Shown here one piece after another: positions 1 through 12,300 of a stretch of DNA of 64,000 bases. A model generated the notes under the pieces. That model did not search any database, was not told the origin of the DNA, and was given only the letters and a program-made list of their open reading frames with translations. Positions within the stretch are counted from its first letter, which is position 1. Each line of letters opens with the position of its first letter. The stretch is from Klebsormidium nitens (taxonomy: Eukaryota; Streptophyta; Klebsormidiophyceae; Klebsormidiales; Klebsormidiaceae), in the NCBI GenBank assembly GCA_000708835.1, contig DF237100.1, forward strand, positions 18,078 to 82,077. The letters run 5' to 3'. Both the position numbers and the translations under genes were made by a program.

Positions 1-663
1 CGCCATCTACGGTGGTAAGGCCCCAGATTGGTCGAACTTGCAATCTGGTCCCTTAAAAAAAGACTCATGCACGGAGTGTGCATTTCCGGACCTTTGAAAG
101 ACCCCAATGTTGGGTCGCCAGCGATCCGGCATGTCAAACCTCGCCGGCGGTGACGTTCCCAGACCCGGTGCTCGCGCACTGAGTATCAAGCGGTGTGGGG
201 GTCTCGGACTGCAAACTGCAGTCCACGTTCTCCTTCCCTCCGTTCTGTCAGTAAACCGAGCTAACAAGATGTCTCGCCCGCAGGCTAGACGGCGGCTGGC
301 CATGGGGGAATCTCATCGGCGGTCACTGGTGATTTGAAGGGCGGTAATGGATAGTGGACGGCTGTGATCTCATGATGCCGGTAACACCTTTTGCACAAAC
401 CCTAATCTGGTTGTGCTGAGTCATCCCTTGGAATCAAGATGCTCCTCAGCTGCTTCAGCCTTCTGTTTTACCTGGTTGATCAGTGCAACTGTAAAATTTC
501 TTGAGGCGCTGTGGGAAGGCGGAAGAAAAGGTTGAAAAAAGAACTGGCAATCGACCCAGGGATGCACTGATTGGTGGCAAGTTGTTCCTTCGTGTTATCT
601 GCAATTCCCGGTTGTTCTTTTATGCAGCAGAAAGAGAGTTGCAATTGGGCGTGATCGGACAGC
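1..663. other. 5' flank of the SDP6-type gene; no gene recognised
   Basis: No open frame here shows recognisable protein similarity. The frames of 75-100 codons on both strands have no family motif. Positions 480-663 are probably the 5' untranslated region and proximal promoter of the dehydrogenase gene starting at 664. The first 300 bases are more GC-rich and could belong to a neighbouring gene cut by the left edge, but nothing identifies it. Confidence 0.4.
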
Positions 664-3600
664 ATGACTCGCAGAGGACTGCGGGCCCTGGCCTTGACCG
701 CAACTGCAGCGGTGGGGACCTTGTATGCTGTCCAAGCTCGTAATGCAGCATTTAGTGATGCTGGGGCCGCCAGTTTCTCAGATGAGGTCCCCCCAAGAGC
801 CACACAATTGGGAGTCCTCAAAGGGAGCAGCCCAGTCAGGTCAGTGGCAGCACTCTGGATTTGCTGTGATTGTGCAAGAGCTCTGATCTGACTCATGTGG
901 CCCTCTTCCTTGTATGTGATTCGCTGTATCATCAGTAAGTGATCCTCTTATTCTGATACGGTCCTAGTGGTTGTTGAGTGATTATGGGGCCCTAAAGGAC
1001 CAAGCTAGGTGGACATCACAGGGACACCAGCTTGAGACAAACTTTCAGGTTTATGTGACAACTGCTTGCTTGTTAGATTTCAGGTAAACAGCATTATGGT
1101 GGAGGTCTTGTAACTGACAGAAGTTGTGATGCACTGGTTGTGACTGACCATTGCAGATGAGTGGCCTCATTCTTATGGGACATAAGGGTGTCCGCTGCTT
1201 CTCTCAATGGATCCTGTAGCTGAGCTGGTTTGCACGCCTGTTTTTAAAAAGTGGAAACAGGGTGAAGGAGAATCAAGGCAGATTCTGATAAGTGCTCAAC
1301 AGAACCAGCTCTATAAAAAAAAGACGACCTTTTCTTCAAGGTCCGCCCACATCAATGAAATAACTTATTGTGCTGTGTCTCTACAGTCAATTCGACATTC
1401 TTGTCATTGGTGGCGGAGCCACTGGTTGTGGGATAGCTGTTGATGCCGCTACCAGAGGCCTGCGAACAGCCCTTGTGGAACGAGAGGACTTTGCAGGTAT
1501 GATGTGCCAGATTCCACCCCGCGTGGAGCCAGAGAACTCTCACCTCTGTACGAACGTTGCAGTTTGTGAGAGGCTTCCTTATGTTGTTGTTGACAGCAGA
1601 GTGTTGCATCTGATTGGTGTTAGATCTTTTGATCTATCTAAGTGCTTCATTCAAATACATGGGTTCCAGAAGTGAAAGTTTTTCTTGTCTCACGCCAGAT
1701 AATCCAGGTGCCCCAAACCTGAACCACCGCCTTCGTCTTTTTGGGGCGATTCTCGTATGCAGGACCTTGTTTTTGATCAGGTCTTCCTTTCCTTTGATCA
1801 GGTCTTCTTCACCACTCCTGTCCATCATTTATATCAGCTAATACTCGTATCCTCCGTGCGATGTTTCTTGGATTGAATTCATATTAAAGAAGCCCGTTTC
1901 CCATCTCCCAGCCGGCACATCCTCTCGGAGCACTAAGCTGGTCCACGGCGGCGTGCGCTACCTGGAGAAAGCCGTCAAGAACGCCGACCCCGGCCAGCTG
2001 AAACTCGTGTACGAGGCCCTGAAAGAGCGCGCCACCATCCTCCAAAACGCCCCCCATCTGACCGCCCCCCTCCCCACCATGATGCCCTGCTACTCGTGGT
2101 GGGAGATTCCTTACTACTACGCGGGCATGAAGCTATACGACCTGATTGCCTGGAGCCGCGTCCTGCACCTCTCCCGCTTCCACAGCGCCAGCGAGTCCCG
2201 CGAGATGTTTCCGACGCTGGCGGCTTCGAGTCCCGACGGGCGCAGCCTAAAGGGCACGGTGGTTTACTTCGACGGCCAGATGAACGACGCGCGGCTCAAC
2301 GTCTCGCTCGCGTGCACGGCGGCGCTAGCGGGCGCCGCGGTGTTGAACCACGCCGAGGTGGTGGGACTGAATAAAGACGAGACGACGGGCCAGGTGACGG
2401 GGGCCAGGGTGCGGGATGCAGTCTCGAGCCAAACATTTGACGTGCACGCAAAGGTTGTAATAAACGCCACCGGGCCGTTCTGCGACTCGATACGCAAGAT
2501 GTCGGACGGGGAGGCGCGGCCTATGGTAACCACGAGCAGTGGGGTGCATGTGGTGCTGCCGGATTACTTTTCGCCGGACTCAACCGGGTTGATTGTCCCC
2601 AAGACCAAGGACGGAAGAGTGGTGTTTATGCTGCCATGGTTGGGGAAAACGATTGCGGGGACAACGGATGCGGAGGCGCCCCCGACGCAGCGGCCGGAGC
2701 CGCACGAGGACGAGATCAGCTTCATTCTGGACGCGATCAACGGGTATCTAAGCGTGCCGGTGAGGAGCTTGAGTCACTTGGACTTTCGAGAGTTAGAAAC
2801 GGGGTCGAACTTTGTAGGGCCCTTCCACCTTTTGATCTTGATTAATTCAACGCTGAGTGTCGTGGAAGCTCTAAGTAGAATCAAGTGAAGCATCTCGATG
2901 GAGTGAGTGACCTGGGTAGAAGAAAACGGGACTTCAGGACGACGAGTATTATCGGCCTGGCTGGTGTGAGTTCACCTTCTTGGAAAGTCTGGAAAGTCTG
3001 GAATTGAAAACCCCCCAACAGAATCAAGGCTTTTTTGCTGAACAACTTAGTGATACGCCAAACGACTTTTTTAAAAAAAGGAAAACATTGAGATTTCGAG
3101 TCACACAATGTCTTCTTTCACGTTGTTCTTCAAGCTGTGGTGGCGTCAAAGGGCGTCCGGCTTTTTGACAGAGAGCGAGAAGACCTCTCTCGGTCTCGGG
3201 TTCATCTTACGAGGACCGAGAAAAAAACAAATTGCAGTGATCTGGATCTGTTTCTGTGACCTATATTGGAGCAGTAGCTGAGTCAAGGATGGTAGAAACT
3301 AGAGTTCCTCATCCCTAATCCGGATTCATTGCCCCGGACTTCTTGCTCGGCTCCTTCCGTTTGCGGGGAACCCTTTCCCCGCAAACGTGGGCAAGAGTTT
3401 TTTTGTGTCGCTGGAAGGGTGTTTTGTGTGTTAATCCAAAGTGAGGAAAGTGCGAGCTCCTCCAGCACGAGGCGGCCGTCTCTCGTTTCTGACTGCGCCT
3501 CTGTGGGACGTCTCTGAAAGTGGATTCACAGGCAGAAGACATAGGAGAGCTTTTACATGTTGAACGAACAGAGTCGGGTCGATGCTCTGTCCACTCCTTC

Positions 3601-4478
3601 TACCCTGTCATGCCTTACGAAAATATACCAATTCCGCTGGTGCACGGGTATCGCTACTTTGCTATCCGCCGGATTCCCTGCGGCACCTTGCAACCCTGCC
3701 GATTTAACGGCCGTAATTTGGCTGTCTTCCTTAACGTGGTAGATTCTAATCTCTGGACCAGGTCCGAAGGCAGGACGTTTTGTCTGCCTGGAGCGGCCTG
3801 CGCCCGCTGGCCACCAACCCCGACTCCAAGGACACCAAAGATATCGTCCGCGACCACGTGGTCACCGTCGGCGAAGACGGGCTCATCAGCGTCAGCGGCG
3901 GCAAGTGGACGACGTACCGGTTAATGGCGGAGCACGCCGTGAACGCCGCCGTGCGCGCCGGGAAACTGACGCCGCAGTCCAAGTGCGTGACGGAGAATCT
4001 GCTGTTGGTGGGGGCGGAGGGCTGGGACCCGTCGCTGTTCGCGAGTTTGACGCAGCAGTACGTGCGCATGAAACGGACGTACAGCGGGAAAGTGGTGCCC
4101 GGGGTGATGGACACGGCCGTCGCGAAGCACTTGACGCATAGCTACGGCGGCCGGGCGGACCGTGTCGCGTACATCGCGCAGGTGGAGAGCTTCGGGAAGA
4201 AGCTGGCGCACGGGTACCCGGACCTGGAAGCGGAGGTGGTGTATTGCGCGCGGCATGAGTACTGCGCGTCGGCGGTGGATTTCATAGCCCGGAGATCGCG
4301 GCTTGCGTTCTTAGACACGGCGGCGGCGGCGCGGGCGCTGCCGCGGGTTGTTGAGCTGCTGGGGCAGGAGTTGGGCTGGGACAAGAAGAAGCGGAAAGCT
4401 GAGCTGGCGGATGCGCAGAGCTTCTTGGAGACGTTCAAGGCCAAGTCAAACGCGCAGTTTGTTGATGGGAAGCACTAG
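664..4478 (+). CDS. SDP6: FAD-dependent glycerol-3-phosphate dehydrogenase, mitochondrial (SDP6-like)
   Basis: Oxidises glycerol-3-phosphate to dihydroxyacetone phosphate at the outer face of the inner mitochondrial membrane and passes electrons to ubiquinone. In plants it is needed for glycerol use. Coding exons read as 664-839, 1387-1496, 1912-2759 and 3762-4478, with all phases closing, for about 616 residues, close to the family's ~630. Exon 1 encodes an Arg/Ala-rich leader followed by a hydrophobic stretch, as expected for targeting. Exon 2 carries the FAD-binding GGGATGCG dinucleotide motif. Exon 3 opens with the TSSRSTKLVHGGVRYLE block. Exon 4 has VRRQDVLSAWSG and GGKWTTYR and the C-terminal DAO_C-type domain (HEYCASAVDF). 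The acceptor at 3761 was chosen over one at 3773 because it restores the conserved VRR before DVLSAW. The ATG at 664 is the first in frame. Exon use is from reading splice consensus and has not been tested. Confidence 0.93.
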
Positions 4479-5414
4479 ACCATGATTGGATAGACTATGT
4501 ATGATACATATTGCGCGCAGCAGAAAAGCTCATATTGGATGCAACCAGCTGTTGACTAGTATGCGATGCAGCTCCAGTCCAAACACGAGGTCGATCCCTT
4601 GGAAGAGTCGACGTGCAAGAACATCGCTGTACGTGTTGCGGCATGAAGAGGTCGACTTACAGCTGACTTATGCCGGACATTTCTCAAACATTGGGCCAAC
4701 CTGAAAACGCCCAAACCGCCTGCTCAGTTCTGGATCAATGAAAGATCCACCATACCGTCGGGATACATGCATTCGGCGCGGAATTTGACGCGGGATACAT
4801 GCATTTGGCATGCAATCATGTGCATATATGCTACTGACATACTCATGTGATTGCTTAATCATCGGATAGCTAGGGCTCGGATGATCAGCGCATGTTAGTA
4901 TCCTGCAATGCATGTCTGGGCCCGCGGCCGATGGTACTTTCTAACGCGCATGGTCATTCATTTCGGTGGTCGCGGCATGCTGCAATATAATCTGCCGCAC
5001 AATGGTGAAGAGACGCGCGAGCATGCCGCCGTCGATCGCTCTACCATTTTCTTTATATCATTTGACATTATCATCTGATAGCTGCATGATGCAGGCGCCG
5101 CAGCTTTTGGGTACAAAATCTCCTCCGATATGCCCTTTTACAGGTGCCCGCTGTCGTCACTGATATTAACGAAGGTCCATGAGTCAGTCTAGCTCCATGA
5201 TCCGCGCTCCGCCCGGCATCCTCGCATTCGCATGTGTCCCTCAACTGGCACAGCTAGTGCTGGCGAACTTATATTTGAAAGGACACGCCCATGTACACTG
5301 TTACAAGCAAATCACAACGATCAAAGTTGGAAATCCATTCGGATCTCGAGGTCCCAATCCGCGTCAGTCTACGGTAAAAGGATCCAGCGCCGTACGCTCT
5401 GCCAACGCCATCCT
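4479..5414. other. Convergent intergenic region
   Basis: Lies between the 3' ends of the SDP6-type gene (+) and the NmrA-like gene (-). No protein-coding pattern is seen. It contains a near-exact 17-base direct repeat (CGGGATACATGCATT followed by C or T, then GG) starting at 4759 and 4791, in an area rich in CATGCA (RY-type) words. Confidence 0.5.
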
Positions 5415-8400
5415 TCAAGCTTTGAACCCAGGTGCACAGGCCTTGACCCACTCCTGGATGCTCGTCGCTTTCCGCCCAACGATGGTTTCAAAGTCATCGC
5501 TGTACGTCACAAGGTCCGGTACCTCAGCGTCGATTCCCTTCATCAGCTCGCAGGTTCCGTCAGCCTGGTTTCAGGCAGGCAAACGGAGGCTGGTTAGAGA
5601 AAGTTGGTGGATGCAAGCTGGGTAGACACTGGCCATCAAGCCACCTTACTTGTATTTGTCAATATTTCAACTCTAACTGACAGTACAGCTTGCGGATCTC
5701 TAAAACCTACAGAAGGTCAACCTTGACGAATACTTCTGACGCACTTGAAAAGCCGGCCCTATCAATCACGTAAGGCATCAAATGCTTTCAAATCGTTGCA
5801 GTAGAAAATCACGCTCACGTAGCACATCAAGCGAATGCGTTCGCTACGTCAGGCATACAATCCGCAAGAGCTGCAGGGCAAGCGGCAGGGGAAAGAGGGC
5901 ACTGATTATTGAACCTCCAACGACAATCTCCTTTTCGCTTCTCAACCACACATGGCTGCCTGCTCTAAGGTGCAGACTGAGGAAGCGAGACTCACGATCC
6001 AGCCCGGGTACCCGGACCCCTGCATCTGCTGGCTGGCGACTTCGTAGGGGACCTGCAAAGGTGTCACTCCGCATTCAGATTGATATTCCGGTCCTGATGC
6101 TTCGGAAATAATGCAATCGAGCTGCTCAGAACGACACGCGATCGATCCGCCCCTTCCCCAAACGACTTCTAGCCCAGATTTCTTTTTTCAACTCAGTACT
6201 TCATGGATGTAATCGGTACAAGAAGAAATCGTTTTCTACCCCGATGTCTCTAGTACATTGTTGGATTTGTCTCCTACCCCTTCCCTGATGCTTTAGGACA
6301 TGCACGAGAGGAGTTTTTTTGGAAAGGGATCCCCTTACCTGCACGTAGTTGACCGGCTTGCCCAGCGCATCGCTGAACGCTTTGGTGAGGTCGTTGTACG
6401 TATACTTCGGGCAGCACAAAAAGTAGGCCTTGCCCACGTGCTTCTCAACGCCGTCGTTGGCGATCGTGGCAAACGCCAGGCCGACGTCAGCAGTAGTGAT
6501 GGTCACGAAACCGGCATCTGGCTTCTGGGGGCAGTAAATGCAGCCTTGGCCCACGATGGAGTCCTTGTTGCCCCACTGGTTGTCTGCATCAGAGAACAAA
6601 TCTCGTTACTCGAAAGTGGAAGGACTTTAGCTTGACTTACTTTAGACGTGTGGAGGGTGGGGAACTTGGCTGGTTGTCCCATTTGTAAAGGAAGCTGAGA
6701 GCCTGGCGGACTGTTCAAAGAAAGTGGAAGGAGATGTGCCCACTTGGCCAGGGCAGTGAATCGTCCGCTAGCCAAGTTCATCACTCGTCTAAGAAGCTTC
6801 GTTCACTTTGACTTTCCGTGCGGTGTTCAGAAAACAAGTTTCGGCTGGAGTCTGGCGAGAAAGGTCTCTGAGATCTTGGAACACAACGTGGCCCATCTAA
6901 GAGCTTTCGTAGTGGGTTCGATTCGATACTTTCTTGCGTCCTTGAAGTAACGAGGTTGCCTTATCCAGTCCGGTATTCGGCATGGATTCAACGGCCACAT
7001 ATTGCAGTACTGGAAGGATCAGAGGACTTGCCTGTGAAGATGGGGATCCGACAAGCGACGTGAGGGAGGCCCAGGTCTTTGGCCCTTTGCTCAATGGGAA
7101 GGAAGTCAGACCCGAAGCGACCTGCAAAGTCACGAATGCAAAACATGAGCGGCCCCCTCTATGTGCAAGCCAGTTTTTCTTAACGTTCACATGGCCTCAA
7201 CCCAGAGAGCAAAACTGACGCCAGGTTCACAGATGCTCTGGCGTCGCTTACACTGATCCATTTCAGAAGCCTCACGCCAAGGCTCAAAAGAGCAGAAAGG
7301 TACTGATCCAAACACGCTCGGACAAGGTTTGAATCAAAGCCCAAAGCGGACCTCCCTTCCCCCTGGTCCTGAGCTCTTTCATTTATGACCACCAGTACTC
7401 AATAAACAACTCAGGCATGTTGGCATCAAGAGACGTCAAAAGCTTTTCTCGTTTCTTTCCTGCTACAGGAGAGTGTATGCCCGACCTTCAAAGACATTCT
7501 GCTCAATATGTGCAACTCACCGTATGCGCTCTGGACAGTAGGAACAGAGAACAGGATGACAAAGGGCACGCCAACTTCCTTGGCCACCTCCAGGGCGCTG
7601 ATGAGCAGCTGCGTCCGGTTCTCAACTCCAGGAGCAATCAGGATCACCTGCACACCCCAGGAGCGACATTCCTAGAGACTTCCAAACGGCCGACCAGTCT
7701 TTGATTTCACAGTTGGGGCTTCAAGCGATTCACGACTCACATTTTTTTCGGATCATCTCTGCAGGTTCACCTAGAGGAAAGAAGCTCCTTGGCAGCTTGC
7801 AAAATCTCCCAAAACCCTCCTAGTGCAGCAGGACAGCCTATGGTGGGTTCGCATATGGTTTCTCCACCTTAACATCGAATGGCTTCAGGCGGGCTCACCA
7901 CATCCGCTCCAGTGAAAGCAGCTTTCATGGACTCGCGCTTGCTGTAGTCAGCGGCGACTAGCGCTGTGTTGGGAGCTAGGTCGCCCAGTCCCTTGGACAC
8001 ATCGCGCACTCCAGCCTTCACCACAAACTTGTCAGCGAAGTCTGGGGAGCCCAGCGCGGCAAGCGTTGCTTTCTGCGAGGACAAAGAATCAGATAAGATC
8101 GGCAGGCGCTTCAGCCGCCAGGCGTGTGGTTGAACACTTGAATATGAATGGCTGGGACCACATCTGTGCGAGCGAATAACTTTGAAATCATATTCACCAA
8201 GGATGGCAATTATGCAATTGCAAGACCCTGATTCTGGACTATCATATCACGTGACATAAGTAACACGTGACATATGAACAAGTGTAACGAGAAGGTGACA
8301 AATGACCATGCCAGCTTGCTATGATGAAAAGTCTGGCAGGCAGCCAGAACTTGCAACAGCGGAAAGTGATCGCGCCTCTCCTAGTCGACAAAGTCAGTCA

Positions 8401-8513
8401 ATAAAATCAGGGCTCCCAGATGCGATTCACCAGCAGTGCAATGCCAGGGCCAATGAGCTGCTTACCCCAATGTACCCAGAAGTACCCATGGTAACAACAG
8501 TCTTGGGAGCCAT
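5415..8513 (-). CDS. NmrA-like NAD(P)-binding Rossmann-fold protein
   Basis: Atypical short-chain dehydrogenase of the NmrA group. These proteins act as NAD(P)-sensing regulators or reductases; the substrate cannot be told from sequence. Exons on the minus strand are 8513-8466, 8072-7899, 7647-7521, 7121-7032, 6583-6339, 6052-5996 and 5564-5415, giving about 296 residues, normal for the family. Exon 1 ends in the dinucleotide-binding turn GTSGYIG (residues 10-16). Exon 2 has LVAADYSK and GADVV, which match the family's second and fourth beta strands. Exon 3 carries VILIAPGVENRTQ, exon 4 GRFGSDFLPIEQRAKDLG, exon 5 GFVTITTADVGLAFA, and the last exon ends in an EDW-like IQEWVKACAP helix. The GTSGYIG turn is split from the rest of the protein by intron 1. 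Intron 4 reads as a GC-AG intron. It is divergent from the amidohydrolase gene, with 880 bp between the start codons. Confidence 0.88.
8248..8274. promoter_or_regulatory. Pair of G-box-like CACGTGACATA elements
   Basis: CACGTGACATA occurs twice as a direct repeat (8248-8258 and 8264-8274), 16 bases apart, inside intron 1 of the NmrA-like gene. CACGTG is the plant G-box core bound by bZIP and bHLH factors. First-intron location and duplication suggest an intronic enhancer, but binding is inferred only. Confidence 0.4.
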
Positions 8514-9393
8514 GGTGCAGTTCTAACTTTTGCCTGAAAGCAACGCCGGATCGGGACTAGCTCTGCTGTTGTTGCGCTCTGGTGTTGATGAGCTGATCAG
8601 CTGTTCTCCAAACGATTTCTGGTGACAGCTTCTAAGGCTTGGAAATGACTTTATGACTCTGCGCTCCACCCCATACAGATCAGTGCAAGTGCAGTTCTGT
8701 TGCTTGTTGCTCGATCGCCAGCTGCTGGGTTTTCAAGACGCTACCGCAGACTGCAAAAATCGACATCGATACAAATCACAATGTATCTCGCGTTTCATGG
8801 AGCTGTATACGGTAGCTCGGATCCATCCTCCATGGCCTACTTCTGCTTTTCCAGTCTCAACGTCACTTCTTCAAGACTCAATCGAGGCAAGTGACACATG
8901 TCTGACAATCATGGCTCAAGCCTCAGACTGCATTCCCTCTACCTATATAGAGTCTGAATTCCATCAGACAAGGAACCTCTAGATGTCCACATCCCGTATT
9001 TTGACATGTACGCTCCTTCGGCACTGGCAGCTGTTGCGCCTCACGCCCGGGGCTGCTCTACCGGTCGCTTTCGAATACGGGACGGGGATCATACATCGCC
9101 CGCGACTCGTCCCCGGCCGTGAGGACGACCGTACAAGAGGTGGCCGACAATGATTCCTACCACGTGGATCACATGAAACCCATGTGGTCCGCAACGACGT
9201 CTGATTGGCTGTCACGGGCAGGCCTTTGAAGGAGCTTGCAAATTGAAGCTTGGCAATTCTGCCTGCAAATGTATCGCAGGGCAAATTGACAATGGATTTC
9301 ACTTTCAGGCGGCACCTACCGTATTGCTGTCCCATATTAGGTAGGTAGCCGGTTGCATTTCTCTTTTTTTTCAACTCAACCCTCTTCTTGAAG
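8514..9393. other. Shared divergent promoter region
   Basis: Separates the start codons of the NmrA-like gene (-) and the amidohydrolase gene (+). No conserved coding frame was found. A TCTATATAGG-type sequence at 8941-8950 could serve as a TATA element for either direction, and a pyrimidine-rich leader (CTCTTTTTTTTC) lies just before the ATG at 9394. Confidence 0.45.
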
Positions 9394-12300
9394 ATGGCGC
9401 AGTCAATGTACAAGGTTCCCCTAAATGTCGCAATTGCTGCTATCGTTGTCACAATATTTTATGGTCCAGGGTGGGGAGAATTGAGCCGCACGGTTCCCGC
9501 TTGGTTTGAAGAGCACACACCAGCCCCATTGCTAAAGGCTGTGCAAGGAGAGGCAGACGCCCTGTATTGGAACGCCACCATTTGGACAGCGGATCCAAAT
9601 AGGCCGTGGGCTGAGGCGATAGCGGTGAAGGACAAGCAGATACTGAAAGCAGGTTGGTGGTGTGCTGTTCGTTGGAAGTGGTTCTGCTGGATGGCATCTT
9701 GGAACCTGCTTGCGAAGCTTTGCCGGGCTTGCAACAATGTATTTCTTTGAAGAGCGTCCTTGATTGGTTACATGGTGGTAGGCTGTGATATCTTGGAAAC
9801 ATGCTTGGAAAACATTCGTATTTGTCTTAGAGTGCTACTGAGATGCGCGTTACAATCTCAGGGACTTTTGCCACCACCAGCAAACTCGCTGGTGCGCAAA
9901 CACTGGAGGTGGACTTGAAGGGCGCTTTTGTGGCGCCAGGCTTCATCGACTCGCACGTGCACTTTATCCAAGGGGGACTGCAGGTTAGTCGCACTCTTGT
10001 GTTTGGAGCAAGGTGAATTCACTTGTCAGGTTGAGCTGGGTGTCTGCATGTCACAGACAACACCTTTAAATAAAACATAAGAAAACTGCCTTCTGTGCAG
10101 ATTACGACAACGATCAGCATTGCAATGCAGTAGGAAGAGGTTAAGTTTTGGCTCCACTTTCATGGCAGGCAGAGGTTTGTGAAATTGCGACAGTCGTGCT
10201 TCTTTATGCAAGTCGTATCTACTCAATCAAAACAATCATTCTCAATCACCTAAAACAATCACTGATGCTGGTTCTTCCGCCTGCAGCTCTTACGGCTTGA
10301 CTTCACAGGCGTGAAAGACAGGGCTGGCTTTCAGCGGGTGGTGTCAAGAGGCGCAGAAAACAAGCGGGAAGGGGAATGGATTCTCGGAGGAGGCTGGGAT
10401 CACGAGCTCTGGGGAGGCGAGCTGCCGGACATGCGGTGGATCGACGATGTGGCGCCAGAGAGTCCGGTAAGCTGTGGGAACAGCCACGGAGCGAGTGGCA
10501 TAGCACCATACAGCCTTCTTTGCACTTTATGGTGATACTGCGCTTGGCGTGACGGTGATCGCGTGTGCCTCAGTCACAAGCGGAAATGATGGAAATACAA
10601 GGGTCAGATTGCAAAGGAAGTTCTGGTCCACTAAATTCTATGGGGTGCGGCCCTTGCCAACACAGAAGCAGCCTTCTATCAGGGTGTTCCTGAGTGCGAT
10701 CCTTCCTGAGAAAACAAAACATTGATGGTCAAGTTTAACAGAAAGGGGCACGCATCTCTTTAAATCGGCGTTGCTCAGCTCCTCAGTATGAGGGTGCAAT
10801 ATTCCTCTGACCAATCAGGTGCCTTCGAACTCGGTGTTGACTACAGGGACAGCTTGGGGAAGACTTCAAAGGCGGCATTGAAATGAGCACACCCTCGGGT
10901 TGCAAACTTTCCCAGCACAATCTCGCGGCTTCAGTAACTCTTAACTCAACCACCACCCCCTTCCTCCAGGTCTGGCTAACCCGCTTAGACGGCCACATGG
11001 GGCTGGCGAACCGCCTCGCACTGGAAAAAGCCGGCATAGACGGGGACACTCCAGATCCTGAGGGGGGTGCGATCGTCAGGAGTCCCGACGGCGCTCCGAC
11101 CGGCCTGCTGAAAGACTCGGCCATATATCTGCTGTCTCCGGTGACCCCCCCCCCAAGCCTGCAAGACAAGCGCGAGGCGCTGAAGCGCGCGTGCCGGCAC
11201 GCGAACAAGAATGGGATCACGGGGGTGCACGACTTTGGCAACTTTGGCCCTGGGAGCACCACAGAGGAGGTCTGGGCGGATCTAGAAGGTGAGCTTTTTG
11301 CCACCGAGTGTCTGAGCTTATATGGGGATGACAATGAATGTCGAAAGATAGTGGATGCAGAGGAGGAATACGGGGCTCTTGGTAGCCCCGATGTTGGTGG
11401 CTGTCTGCCTGTTTTCCTGCCGGCCCACGATGAAGACCAGATCGCGAGATGCATCCTTTAGCAGACCTTCTTGGGAAGCCGATTGACTGCTGGCACAGAA
11501 CGTCAGAGGAAAGCCCATTGTCTTCTTGCTTTTCAATTGGATGACAGAGACTTCCTTGCTTTGCAGCTTCTGTTAGGCAGAGGTGATGTCACTGAATACC
11601 TCGCAAAGGCTCACTTGTCGATCTGGTACCGGCAGTGGGCGGTCCTGCAAAATGTGGAATCTGAATCGTCCTTACCAAATCTCTTTGTGCCGCCAAGCTA
11701 TTTCCGTTCCGACGACAAGGAGTGCGTCAGAACAACAGCCTCTTAGTGCAGATGTGTACCTGCCCGCTGCTGCCGTTGGTGACATGACGGTGCGCGTGTA
11801 TGCGTTCACACCATTGGAGACGCATGAGAGGCTGGCGCAGAAGATCAAGGAGAAGGGGAAAAAGCTCAGCCCCTGGCTGCACATAGGAGGTGTCAAGGTG
11901 AGGCCCCGCTGTGCGTGGCCTGTGACCTCAACGAATTACCCCAGTCAAGTGACTTGGACAAAGGTGCATTTCAGACGTCCCTGTGTCATTCAGCGAATGT
12001 CGTGTTCGGCCCGGTGGCCCTCCGAACGGCTCACACTTGCACGCTCTCTCAACTCGTCAATCTAAGGGATTTTGGTTGCTCTCACCGGGATTATGAGTGT
12101 TTTGCTTTTGATTCCGGACTCCTCTACTTCCCTTCCTGGGTCATCGTAAACTCGTTTCGCGAAACCCAACAACTTGCACGCTTGAGCTAAACTTTTCCCA
12201 GAAGGAATGTTGACCTTAACAGCGAGAGAGCTGGCGACAGAAGCCTACAGACAAACCTGGTTGCCTATCGAGGCCTTTCGTTTGGTCAGTGAAGCTCTTT

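Noticed and set aside
3763-3773. Acceptor at 3773 for the last SDP6 exon
   Set aside because: It would delete the conserved VRR before DVLSAW; the acceptor at 3761 keeps it.
10783-11454. Open frame of 223 codons on the minus strand
   Set aside because: Antisense shadow of the GC-rich exon 4 of the amidohydrolase.
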